Under the pieces are notes generated by a model that ran no database searches, was not told where the DNA came from, and was given only the letters and a program-made list of their open reading frames with translations. The position numbers and the translations under genes are program-made. A stretch of DNA of 64,000 nt from Pseudoduganella flava (GTDB lineage Bacteria; Pseudomonadota; Gammaproteobacteria; Burkholderiales; Burkholderiaceae_D): the NCBI RefSeq assembly GCF_007830495.1, contig NZ_VLKW01000003.1:62001-126000 (forward strand), given 5' to 3'. Below, piece by piece: positions 15,910 to 23,579 of this stretch. Each line of letters opens with the position of its first letter. The first letter of the stretch is position 1.

Positions 15910-17652
15910 TCAGCGCAGCGCGACCACGATCAGCAACACGATCAGCAGCGCCAGCGACACCCCTTTCCAGAACACGACAGGATTCCGCTCGATCAGCGGC
16001 ACCCGGCCGCGGGCGGTGAACGCGCGGTTGGGCTGGTGCAGGTCGTGCAGGAATTCGGCGACGTCGGCATGGCGCTTCGCGGGGTCGATCTGCACCGCCT
16101 TCGCCAGCGCGCCGTCGATCCATACCGGGAGCGACGGGTCGTGGTCGCGCGCCGGCGTGTAGACCAGCTTGCGCTGCGCCGGCCGGCTCTGCGCCGCCGC
16201 GATGCGCACGCCGTAAGGCAGCTGCCCCGTCAGCATGTGGTACGTCAGCACGCCCAGCGAGAACACGTCGGACGCCACCGTGCCCGCCGCGCCGAGGAAG
16301 TACTCGGGCGCCGCGTATGCCGCCGTGCCGGCCAGCGCATGGGCCGGCGGACCGGTCATCTCCAGCACGCCCGCCACGCTGGCCGCGCCGAAGTCGACGA
16401 TCTTCACCGTGCCGGTCGCGTCGATCATCACGTTCTCCGGGCGGATGTCCTGGTGCAGCATCTCCAGCCGGTGGAATGCCCGCAAGCCCTTGCCCACCTG
16501 GTCGACGATGCGCCGTACCGCATCGAGGCCGGGCCGCGGATGGTCGCGCAGCCACTGAGCCAAGGTCGTGCCCTCGACGTATTCGAAGGCCACGTACACG
16601 CAGCTGCGCGGCCGCTGCACCGGTGCGGCCTTGACGACGTGCGGACTGTCGATGCGGCGCGCGATCCACTCCTCCAACAGGAAGCGCTCCAGGTACGCGG
16701 GGTCGTCGCGCAGGTCGATCGATGGCGTCTTCAGCACGACGCTCGCGCCGCTTGCCACGTCGAGCGCCAGGTGCAGGTGGCTGCGGCTGCTCGCGTGCAG
16801 CTCGCGAAGGACGCGGTAGCCGTCCAGTTCCATGCGCGGCTCGAGTTGCGGCGCGAACGGCAGCCCGGCAAGCTGGCGCACCAGTTCATCGGCGCCCTGC
16901 GCGCCCACGGCCTCGATGCGGACCAGCTGCACGGTCAGGTTGTCCGCGCTGCCGTTTTCCAGCGCGCGCTCGACGAGCAGTCGCGCGGCACTATCCAGAT
17001 CCGCGCAGGACGCCAGCGCATCGGCCACGTCCTGTGCCGACACGTGTTCGTACAGCCCGTCGCTGGCCAGCAGGAACAGATCGCCCGGTGCCACGGGCAC
17101 AGTGCGATAGTCGATCTCCAGGTGTGCGTCCACGCCCAGCGCACGCGCCAGGTAGCTCTTTTCCGGCGACACCCATACGCGGTGGTCGGCCGTCAGCAGC
17201 TCCAGGCTCGCGCCGTGGCCGCTGTCGTGGACCTTGTCGTGAATCCTGTAGATGCGCGTGTCGCCGACGTGGAACAGGTGCGCCGTGTTCGACTTGATGA
17301 CCAGCGCCGACAGCGTGCACACATAGCCGCGGTCCTTGTCGTAGCGGCCCTGGCTTTGCATGGTCTGCGCGTGCAGCCACGAATTGGTGGCGGCAAGCAC
17401 GCGCTCGGCGGACGTCTTCACCGACCATGCGTCCGACGTGCAGTAGTAATCCTCGAGGAAGACCGCCACCGCCGTCTCGCTGGCGATGTGGCTGACATCG
17501 CTGCTGCCGATGCCGTCCGCCACCGCCAGCGCGATGCCCTTGGAGGACAGCTGCGGCTCGGGCGGAATGCGGGTGCCGTGGAAGTCCTGGTTGACGGCCT
17601 TGCGGCCCCGCTCCGCGTGCTGGCCGACAGCGACGGTCAACCGGTCCGCCAT
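15910..17652 (-). CDS. bifunctional protein phosphatase 2C / serine-threonine kinase, membrane-anchored
   Basis: 580 residues with both enzymes of a phosphorylation switch. Residues about 1-240 are a PP2C phosphatase: VNQDFHG, VADGIGSSD, HVGDTRIYRI and SADNLTVQLV carry the metal-binding Asp and Gly positions. Residues about 265-530 are a eukaryotic-type kinase: VVLKTPSI (ATP Lys), LHQDIRPENVMID (catalytic loop, HQD instead of HRD), IVDFGAAS (DFG) and AAPEYFLG (APE). A C-terminal transmembrane helix (GVSLALLIVLLIVVAL) anchors it. It follows the formate/nitrite channel gene by seven bases, so it probably senses or controls anion transport. Such fusions are known beside nitrate/nitrite transporters. 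Confidence 0.9.
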   Translation of the reverse strand: MADRLTVAVGQHAERGRKAVNQDFHGTRIPPEPQLSSKGIALAVADGIGSSDVSHIASETAVAVFLEDYYCTSDAWSVKTSAERVLAATNSWLHAQTMQSQGRYDKDRGYVCTLSALVIKSNTAHLFHVGDTRIYRIHDKVHDSGHGASLELLTADHRVWVSPEKSYLARALGVDAHLEIDYRTVPVAPGDLFLLASDGLYEHVSAQDVADALASCADLDSAARLLVERALENGSADNLTVQLVRIEAVGAQGADELVRQLAGLPFAPQLEPRMELDGYRVLRELHASSRSHLHLALDVASGASVVLKTPSIDLRDDPAYLERFLLEEWIARRIDSPHVVKAAPVQRPRSCVYVAFEYVEGTTLAQWLRDHPRPGLDAVRRIVDQVGKGLRAFHRLEMLHQDIRPENVMIDATGTVKIVDFGAASVAGVLEMTGPPAHALAGTAAYAAPEYFLGAAGTVASDVFSLGVLTYHMLTGQLPYGVRIAAAQSRPAQRKLVYTPARDHDPSLPVWIDGALAKAVQIDPAKRHADVAEFLHDLHQPNRAFTARGRVPLIERNPVVFWKGVSLALLIVLLIVVALR

Positions 17653-17659
17653 CGCCTGA

Positions 17660-18472
17660 TCAACGCAGCGAACGCTTCGCGCCCGTCTTCACGTGCGTCG
17701 TGTACAGCGTCAGGCCCGTGAACGCGAGGCCGCCGATCATATTGCCCAGCACCGTCGGGATCTCGTTCCAGATCAGGTAATCCATGATCGTGAAGTTCCC
17801 GCCCATCATGAGGCCGAACGGGAACAGGAACATGTTGACGACCGAGTGCTCGAACGCCATCGCGAAGAACAGCATCACCGGCATCCACATCGCCAGCACC
17901 TTGCCGCCGACGGTCGTCGAGATCATCGCGCCGACGACACCCATCGACACCATCCAGTTGCACAGCATGCCGCGGATGAACAGGGTCAGCATGCCGGCCG
18001 CGCCATACGCCGCGTAGCCGGTGGTGCGGTTCTCGCCGATGTGCGCGACCGTTTGCGCGATCTTGCCTCCGTCCGTGTTGAAGCCGTACGTGAACATGTA
18101 GGCCATCAGCACGGCCACCGTCAGCGCGCCGAGGAAGTTACCGACGAAGACGATGCCCCAGTGCTTCAGGATGCGCGGCAGCGTCACGCCGGGACGCTTG
18201 TCGATCCACGCCAGCGGCGTCAGCACGAACACGCCCGTCAGCAGGTCGAAGCCCATCAGGTACAGCATGCAGAAGCCCACCGGGAACAGCAGCGCGCCGA
18301 TCAGCGGCACGCCGGTCGCCACCGACACGCTGACCGCGAACACGGCGGCCAGCGCCAGGATCGCGCCGGCCATGTAGGCGCGGATCAGCGCATCGCGCGT
18401 CGCCATGTAGATTTTCGATTCGCCCGCGTCGACCATCTTCGTCACGAATTCCGAAGGCACCAGATACGCCAT
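17660..18472 (-). CDS. formate/nitrite transporter (FocA/NirC) family channel
   Basis: 270 residues with six hydrophobic segments, the size of a FocA/NirC pentameric anion channel. Recognisable family stretches are FLGALTVAVLMAYMFTYG and RGMLCNWMVSMGV, and FEHSVVNMFLFPFG near the last helices. The start at 18472 is set by AGGAG eight bases before the ATG; the open frame continues 54 codons upstream without a usable site. It is the first gene of an operon with the phosphatase/kinase fusion. Nitrite is a more likely substrate than formate given kinase neighbours known in nitrate assimilation clusters, but this is inference. Confidence 0.85.
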   Translation of the reverse strand: MAYLVPSEFVTKMVDAGESKIYMATRDALIRAYMAGAILALAAVFAVSVSVATGVPLIGALLFPVGFCMLYLMGFDLLTGVFVLTPLAWIDKRPGVTLPRILKHWGIVFVGNFLGALTVAVLMAYMFTYGFNTDGGKIAQTVAHIGENRTTGYAAYGAAGMLTLFIRGMLCNWMVSMGVVGAMISTTVGGKVLAMWMPVMLFFAMAFEHSVVNMFLFPFGLMMGGNFTIMDYLIWNEIPTVLGNMIGGLAFTGLTLYTTHVKTGAKRSLR

Positions 18473-18798
18473 GCTTGTTTCTCCTATGTTCTTGTGGCCC
18501 GGGCCTGGCCCGGTGTGGATGAGTGAACAAAGGAAAAGCAAAAAGCGGGCCCAAGCTTGCGGGCACAGGCGCGGCAGTGGCTTGCGACTTGCAGGCGGCG
18601 GCATCGCATGCACGGCGATGGCGAGTGCCGCCACGCGGTGGTGCGGCCGTGCACCAGCCGGGATCGCCGCGCGCGATCGTGGCGCATGCCGTCAAATAGA
18701 GTGTGTTCGGCGCCGCCCGATGACGGTGCCGCGGCCCGGTTTGGGGCCCTGCCAGGGAGCGCGCGCCTGTCGCCGGTGCGACGCGGCGATTCACCGAG
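18473..18798. other. non-coding leader region of the channel gene
   Basis: About 325 bases between the start of the formate/nitrite channel gene and the tandem repeat next to the histidine kinase stop. No gene, tRNA or convincing promoter was recognised; it should hold the channel operon promoter. GC is high and the open frames here lack ribosome binding sites. Confidence 0.5.
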
Positions 18799-18846
18799 CA
18801 CGCGGCCGGTCACGCGGCCGGTCACGCGGCCGATCACGCGGCCGTC
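18799..18846. repeat. four-unit 12-bp tandem repeat
   Basis: Two exact copies of CACGCGGCCGGT (18799-18822) followed by two variants ending GAT and GTC (18823-18846). It runs to the stop codon of the histidine kinase gene (18845-18847), so it is the first sequence of that mRNA's 3' end. A slippage-prone array. Confidence 0.85.
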
Positions 18847-20764
18847 ATGCCGCCTGCACGCCCGCCACGGTGCGCGGCAGCGTGATGACGACCGTCGTGC
18901 CGGTGCCCGGCGCCGACTCGACGCGGATCGTGCCCTTCAACACGCCGGTGACGATGTTGTACACGATGTTCATGCCCAGCCCAGAGCCGCCCTGCCCCAT
19001 CTTCGTCGTGAAGAACGGATCGTAGATCTGGTGCAACGTGCGGCTGTTCATGCCCACGCCGTCATCGGCAAAGCGCAGTTCGGCCATGCCGCTGTCGAGC
19101 GCGCGGGCGCTGACGGACAGCGTGCCGCCCGGTCGCCCCTCGAACGCATGCAGCAGCGCGTTGTTGATCAGGTTACTGAGCACCTGGCTGACGCTGCCCG
19201 GATACGAATCGCATTCCAGCGTTTCCGGCACGTCCACGTGCACGGTGCAGCCGGCCCGCCGCAGCTGCGCCGCGTAGGTGGCGAGCGTGTCGTGCACGAC
19301 GGCGGCCAGCGCGAAGCGGCGGCGCTGGTCGGACGTCTGGTCCACCGCCACCTGCTTGAACGATGCAATGAGGTCGGCGGCCTTGCCCAGCGCGCCCGCG
19401 ATGATGGTGCATGCCGTCCTGGCGTCGTTCAGGTGCGCTTCCAGCACGGAGCGGCGCACGCTGCCGCCGGCCAGCTGCCGCTCGAAGTCGGCCACCATGT
19501 CGGCCAGCGCCGTCGCCGTCAGCAGGCTGTTGCCGATCGGCGTATTCAGCTCGTGCGCGACGCCGGCCACCAGCGCTCCCAGCGACGCCATTTTTTCCGA
19601 CGTGAGCAGGTTGTCCTGCGCCTGGCGCAGCCGGTCCAGCACGGCCGACAGTTCCTGGTGCGCCAGTTCCACCTGCGCCTTCTGCTGCGCCTGTTCCGCC
19701 AGCGCGGCGCGCAGGTTCTGCGCCAGCGCGCGGCGCCGCTGCAGCGTGACGACGAGCGTGCCGATCAATGCGCTGATCAGGAAGCCGCCGCCGCCGATCA
19801 GCGCGATCGTGCTCACGTCGCGCCCGTAGCGCGGTCCCGCATAGCCTTCGAACTGCAGCAGCCAGCGCCGCTCGCCAACGTTCAGCATCGCCTTCCCCGC
19901 CAGGCCGGGGACGACGGCATGGCCGCTGCCGCGTGCCGCGCCCACCTTGCCGGCGCTGTCGAACAGCAGGTTATCGATCGTCAGCGCGGGCTGGCCGCCG
20001 TCATGCATGTAGCCGGTGTCGTGGATCGTCACGCGCAGCGCGCCCAGCAACTGCGGGTCGATCACCTCGCGCATCAGGTCCGTCACGCGGAACACGATCG
20101 CCACGAAGCCTTCCAGCGCGGCACGGCGCTGCTCCACCGTCTCCAGCGGCGCGCCGTCGCGGTATACCGGCAGCCGGGCGATGAAGCCGGGCTGGCCGCT
20201 GGCGTCCTGCACCAGCGTGATCCGCTCGGTCGCCACCACGTCGCCCGTGTCGCGCCCCAGTTCCAGCGCGCGCAGGTGCGCCGGCAGCGCGGCCAGGTCC
20301 AGGCCGAACGCGTTCTCGTTGCCGCGCATCGGCTCCGTGTAGGCGACCGGATAGTGTTCGGCGGCGATGATCGCCGGATGGATGCGATAGGCGGGATAGC
20401 CGGCCGGCTCCAGGCCCGTATCGGCCCGCACCGCCGCCACGTGGCGCGGCAGCTCGGACGCCCGCACGCGCGGCACCCACTGGATCGCCTGGAAGCCGGG
20501 ATAGCGTTCGGTCAGCCGCAATTCGCTGACGTAGCGATGGAACTGGGCCCGGCCGATGACGCCTTGCACGGTGAACGTGCCGCGGATCGCGAGCAGCGTA
20601 TCGAAGTAGGTTTTCAGGCGCGCTTCGGTGTCGCGCGCCACCTTGTCGGTATCGCGGCCAAAGCGGTCGGCGATGTGCTGGTCCTGCACGTCCATCACGT
20701 ACAGGCAGGCCCACGCGGTCAGGCAGATCCCGACGATGAAAGCCAGGTAACCGTGTGCGCGCAT
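18845..20764 (-). CDS. CHASE-domain sensor histidine kinase
   Basis: 639 residues. An N-terminal transmembrane helix (FIVGICLTAWACLYVMDV) and a second one about residue 330 enclose a periplasmic CHASE domain (RGTFTVQGVIGRAQFHRYV, YPGFQAIQWVPRV, YPAYRIHP, LPVYRDGAP). A coiled linker leads to the dimerisation/phosphoacceptor helix (VAGVAHELNTPIG, His about 405) and the ATPase domain (DGVGMN, GGSGLGMNIVYNIV, GTGTTVVITLP). It lies 70 bases downstream of an HD-GYP response regulator gene on the same strand, a likely partner. CHASE domains bind small extracellular molecules; the ligand is unknown. Confidence 0.9.
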   Translation of the reverse strand: MRAHGYLAFIVGICLTAWACLYVMDVQDQHIADRFGRDTDKVARDTEARLKTYFDTLLAIRGTFTVQGVIGRAQFHRYVSELRLTERYPGFQAIQWVPRVRASELPRHVAAVRADTGLEPAGYPAYRIHPAIIAAEHYPVAYTEPMRGNENAFGLDLAALPAHLRALELGRDTGDVVATERITLVQDASGQPGFIARLPVYRDGAPLETVEQRRAALEGFVAIVFRVTDLMREVIDPQLLGALRVTIHDTGYMHDGGQPALTIDNLLFDSAGKVGAARGSGHAVVPGLAGKAMLNVGERRWLLQFEGYAGPRYGRDVSTIALIGGGGFLISALIGTLVVTLQRRRALAQNLRAALAEQAQQKAQVELAHQELSAVLDRLRQAQDNLLTSEKMASLGALVAGVAHELNTPIGNSLLTATALADMVADFERQLAGGSVRRSVLEAHLNDARTACTIIAGALGKAADLIASFKQVAVDQTSDQRRRFALAAVVHDTLATYAAQLRRAGCTVHVDVPETLECDSYPGSVSQVLSNLINNALLHAFEGRPGGTLSVSARALDSGMAELRFADDGVGMNSRTLHQIYDPFFTTKMGQGGSGLGMNIVYNIVTGVLKGTIRVESAPGTGTTVVITLPRTVAGVQAA

Positions 20765-20833
20765 GCCATCCCCTGCTCATCTGCTTATCTTTTGCAAGGC
20801 ACTATAGCACGGGCCCTGCGGGCGCCGGCAGGG

Positions 20834-21943
20834 TCAGGCCTGCAGCGGCACCGGCGCGTCGCCGAAACGCTGCGCGATCGCCTGGAACTCTTCCTCGATC
20901 GCCAGCATCGCATCGACGACGTCCGGATCGAACTGTTCGCCGCTGCCCTGGCGGATCAGCTCCACCGCCGTCTCGTGCGTGAACGCGGGCTTGTACACGC
21001 GCCGCGAGATCAGTGCATCGTACACGTCCGCCACCGCCAGCAGGCGCGCGGAAACGGGGATCGCCTCGCCCAACAGCCCTTCCGGATAACCGGAGCCGTC
21101 GTAGCGTTCCTGGTGACTGTACGTGATCTCGCGGGCGAAGCGCAGGAACGTGCTGTCCCCGCCCAGCGCCGCGCAGACGCCGTCGATCGCCTCGCGGCCA
21201 TACACGGTGTGCAGCTTGACGACGTCGAATTCTTCCGCCGTCAGCTTGCCGGGCTTTTGCAGGATCGCGTCGGGGATCGCCGCCTTGCCAATGTCGTGCA
21301 GCGGCGCGGCCTGGAACAGCAGCGCGATGTGCTCGTCCGGCAGCTCGTGCGCGAAGCGCGGGTGCTGCTGCAGCCGGCGCGCCAGCGCCGCCACGTAATG
21401 CTGCATGCGGTGCAGGTGGCCCGGCGTTTCGCTGTCGCGCCGCTCGGCCAAGGTCGCCAGCGCCCAGATGACGGCATCGGTCATCCGCGTCAGCTCGCGG
21501 GTGCGCTCGGCCACCAGGTGCTCGACGAGGTGGCTCTGGTGCCGCAGCAGCGCCTGCGCCTCGCGCAGCCGCAGTTCGCGGGCCGCGCGCGCCAGCAGCG
21601 TCTCGACGGCGAACGGCCGCGGCAGCACATCGGCCACGCCGGCGGCAAACGCATCGGCCTCGAAGCCGGGGCCGGCGGTGTCGGGGGAATAGGTCAGCAG
21701 CACGCCGATGCGCGCCGTGTCGGGATCGCCCTTCAGCTCGCGGCACAGGTCGAAGACGCCGGGCAGGCTGGCGTCCAGCACCAGCAGGTCCGGCCGCGGC
21801 AGCTGGCGCGCCAGCCGCAGCACGGCGGCGCCGTCCGCGGCCAGGCGGATGTCGTGATGATCTTGCAAAGCGCTGCCCGTGCGGATCAACGATTCCGCCG
21901 CGCCGTCGCCGATCAGGACGACGGCCTTGTGTTGGCCGTTCAT
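20834..21943 (-). CDS. response regulator with HD-GYP cyclic-di-GMP phosphodiesterase domain
   Basis: 369 residues. The receiver domain (about 1-120) has LLVLDASLPG with the candidate phospho-Asp, though surrounding positions are diverged. The HD-GYP output domain (about 160-350) has the HD pair in PLHDIGKAAIPD, then KLHTVYGREAI and the GYP signature in YSHQERYDGSGYPEGL (about residue 284), and DVYDALISRRVYKPAF. HD-GYP proteins hydrolyse cyclic-di-GMP. The start is supported by GGGAG at six bases. It is upstream of the CHASE kinase, so the two likely form one signalling pair. Confidence 0.9.
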   Translation of the reverse strand: MNGQHKAVVLIGDGAAESLIRTGSALQDHHDIRLAADGAAVLRLARQLPRPDLLVLDASLPGVFDLCRELKGDPDTARIGVLLTYSPDTAGPGFEADAFAAGVADVLPRPFAVETLLARAARELRLREAQALLRHQSHLVEHLVAERTRELTRMTDAVIWALATLAERRDSETPGHLHRMQHYVAALARRLQQHPRFAHELPDEHIALLFQAAPLHDIGKAAIPDAILQKPGKLTAEEFDVVKLHTVYGREAIDGVCAALGGDSTFLRFAREITYSHQERYDGSGYPEGLLGEAIPVSARLLAVADVYDALISRRVYKPAFTHETAVELIRQGSGEQFDPDVVDAMLAIEEEFQAIAQRFGDAPVPLQA

Positions 21944-22062
21944 GGTGGTCTCCCTGTTACAACCCGATGATAACGTACGGCAAGATCATCGGCCACCTGA
22001 GCCGCAGGAAGATGTTGCAGGGAGAGCGGCGCTTCGAGCGTATGCAAAGCGCCGACAGTGGA

Positions 22063-22377
22063 TCATTCGATCAGCGCGGGCGTCCCGTCCTCGAGAAAGG
22101 CGCCGAAGCAGCGGGTGCATTCCAGGCAGAACAGGTGCGCGACGCGCACGTTCTTCTGCCTCAGCACCAGTTGCAAATGGCCTTCTCCACAAACAGGGCA
22201 TGTCTCACGCATGGTGCCGCAGGTACGGATTTCGTCTGCGAGATAGGTGTCGTCGTAGCGCACCCCGTCGACCACGGCTTGCGGGTCGAGTTGGATCAGG
22301 AACAACTGCGCAGGGTCGACCCGTTGGTCGGCCGGCGGTGAATAATGCGCGCTGGAACGATCGCTTGCATGATTCAT
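22063..22377 (-). CDS. zinc-ribbon hypothetical protein, 104 residues
   Basis: Soluble small protein with two Cys pairs, CPVCGEGH and CLECTRC, about 24 residues apart, which form a zinc-binding ribbon; FGAFLEDGTPALIE ends the protein. The first ~60 residues are polar. The ATG at 22377 is fixed by AGGAGG at good spacing. The gene is divergent from the OhrR-like regulator (about 130 bases between starts) and may share its control region. Function unknown. Confidence 0.7.
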   Translation of the reverse strand: MNHASDRSSAHYSPPADQRVDPAQLFLIQLDPQAVVDGVRYDDTYLADEIRTCGTMRETCPVCGEGHLQLVLRQKNVRVAHLFCLECTRCFGAFLEDGTPALIE

Positions 22378-22473
22378 TGAGAGCCTCCTGGCCCCGCCAT
22401 CCAGAAAGACGGGCCTGATCAAGATAGCCAAATCGGCAGCCAGTAGCAAGCACATTCTGCCCCTCAAAAGTAG

Positions 22474-22503
22474 CTTGCAAGTAGATCGCGCACTATCTAT
22501 ACT
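22474..22503 (+). promoter_or_regulatory. sigma-70 promoter with overlapping palindrome, leaderless OhrR-like gene
   Basis: TTGCAA (22475-22480) and TATACT (22498-22503) are separated by exactly 17 bases, a near-consensus sigma-70 promoter. Transcription should begin about 22509-22511, at the ATG (22510), so the mRNA is probably leaderless; no Shine-Dalgarno precedes the ATG. The -35 lies inside the perfect palindrome CTTGCAAG (22474-22481), a plausible operator for autorepression. Confidence 0.7.
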
Positions 22504-22509
22504 GTGCAC

Positions 22510-22968
22510 ATGGACACGAGCAAAACCACCCTTCCTCCCCACGTGCCGGTGCTGGATCAGCAACTGTGCTTTGCGCTGTACTCGACCTCGCTGGCGATGA
22601 ACAAGCTGTACCGCAAGCTGCTGCGCCAGCTCGACCTGACGTACTCGCAATACCTCGTGATGATGGTGCTGTGGGAACGCGACGAGCAGACCGTGAGCGA
22701 GCTGGGCGAGAAGCTGTTCCTCGATTCGGCGACGCTGACGCCGCTGTTGAAGCGGATGGAACAGGCCGAGCTGATCACCCGCAACCGCTCCGCGCAGGAT
22801 GAGCGGCAGGTCATCATCGCGCTGACCGCCAAGGGCAGTACGATGCGCGAACAGGCCAAGCAGATTCCGCCCTGCGTGATGGAAGCCACCCAGTGCAACC
22901 TGGACCAGGTGGTGGACCTGAAGCGGCAGCTCGACGCGCTGCGCGGCAACCTGATGGAGCAGGCCTGA
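22510..22968 (+). CDS. MarR-family regulator, OhrR-like
   Basis: 152 residues. The winged-helix MarR fold is clear ([39 protein letters not shown] and [16 protein letters not shown]). A Cys at residue 20 in [11 protein letters not shown] sits at the position of the peroxide-sensing Cys of OhrR, and two more Cys near residues 119-127 could pair with it as in two-Cys OhrR proteins. OhrR represses organic hydroperoxide resistance genes. No ohr gene is visible in this window, so targets lie elsewhere or include the divergent zinc-ribbon gene. Its promoter is described separately. Confidence 0.85.
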   Translation: MDTSKTTLPPHVPVLDQQLCFALYSTSLAMNKLYRKLLRQLDLTYSQYLVMMVLWERDEQTVSELGEKLFLDSATLTPLLKRMEQAELITRNRSAQDERQVIIALTAKGSTMREQAKQIPPCVMEATQCNLDQVVDLKRQLDALRGNLMEQA

Positions 22969-23013
22969 ACGGCGGCCGCCGTTGGCCATGCTCAGCTGGC
23001 CCCAACTGCGTGC

Positions 23014-23304
23014 CTAGAGGTCGAGGTCGGCCGCCGTCGCCGGCGTGCCGTCCTGCCAGTACAGTTTCAGGCCACGGCGTTCCAGGTCTTCCACCTGGAT
23101 GCGCAGGAAGCGCAGCGCCAGCGTGACGGCTTGCCAGGAGTCGACGCCGTAGACGCGCATGCGCTCGCCGTCGACGGCGACCTGGCAGCGCGCGTCCGCT
23201 CCGTCCGGCTCAGGGGCGAACACCTCGAGCACGAAATCGCGCCGCCCGCCCTGGCCGTCGTCGGTGAGCCAGACGCGCCGGCAGCATAATTCCAGTTCTT
23301 CCAT
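23014..23304 (-). CDS. hypothetical protein, 96 residues
   Basis: Small soluble protein with a beta-rich pattern (RRVWLTDDG, DFVLEVFAPEPD, CQVAVDGERMRVYGVDSWQAVTLAL, LYWQDG); it resembles a family of small uncharacterised beta-alpha proteins, but no function is known to me. The start at 23304 is set by GGAG in front; upstream in-frame codons are non-coding in composition. It is convergent with the OhrR-like gene and divergent from the M1 peptidase gene. Confidence 0.65.
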   Translation of the reverse strand: MEELELCCRRVWLTDDGQGGRRDFVLEVFAPEPDGADARCQVAVDGERMRVYGVDSWQAVTLALRFLRIQVEDLERRGLKLYWQDGTPATAADLDL

Positions 23305-23361
23305 CTTCTCCTCGCAAATTAAGTCGCCACGGCGCCACATGGGCCTCCGGCCCCGGACACC

Positions 23362-23428
23362 CGGACGTCCGCTCGCCTTCCCGTAACACCGGGCGCTGCC
23401 GCGCACCACCATCCGCCGCGGACGTCCG
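23362..23428. promoter_or_regulatory. pair of identical 10-bp palindromes upstream of M1 peptidase
   Basis: CGGACGTCCG occurs at 23362-23371 and at 23419-23428, 57 bases apart start to start, in the 275-base divergent region before the M1 peptidase. A weak -10 (TAGAAT, 23490-23495) follows. The spacing and identity suggest binding sites for one dimeric protein; high GC makes chance occurrence possible. Confidence 0.35.
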
Positions 23429-23579
23429 CCCGCGGCAATGTTTCAGCGTTGTTACAAACCATCCCCCCGCCGACTACGGCAGAGCCCTTTAGAATACCGC
23501 GGCTGTTCCATAAAAAACACGACGGCGTCCACCCGGCCCACCCGGCCAGGCGCGGCGGCCATCTTTGCCTGGGGTCTCA

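Noticed and set aside
22966..22983. The palindrome AACGGCGGCCGCCGTT after the OhrR-like gene as a terminator
   Set aside because: A perfect 16-base palindrome has no loop and no T-run follows; it may simply be GC-rich sequence.
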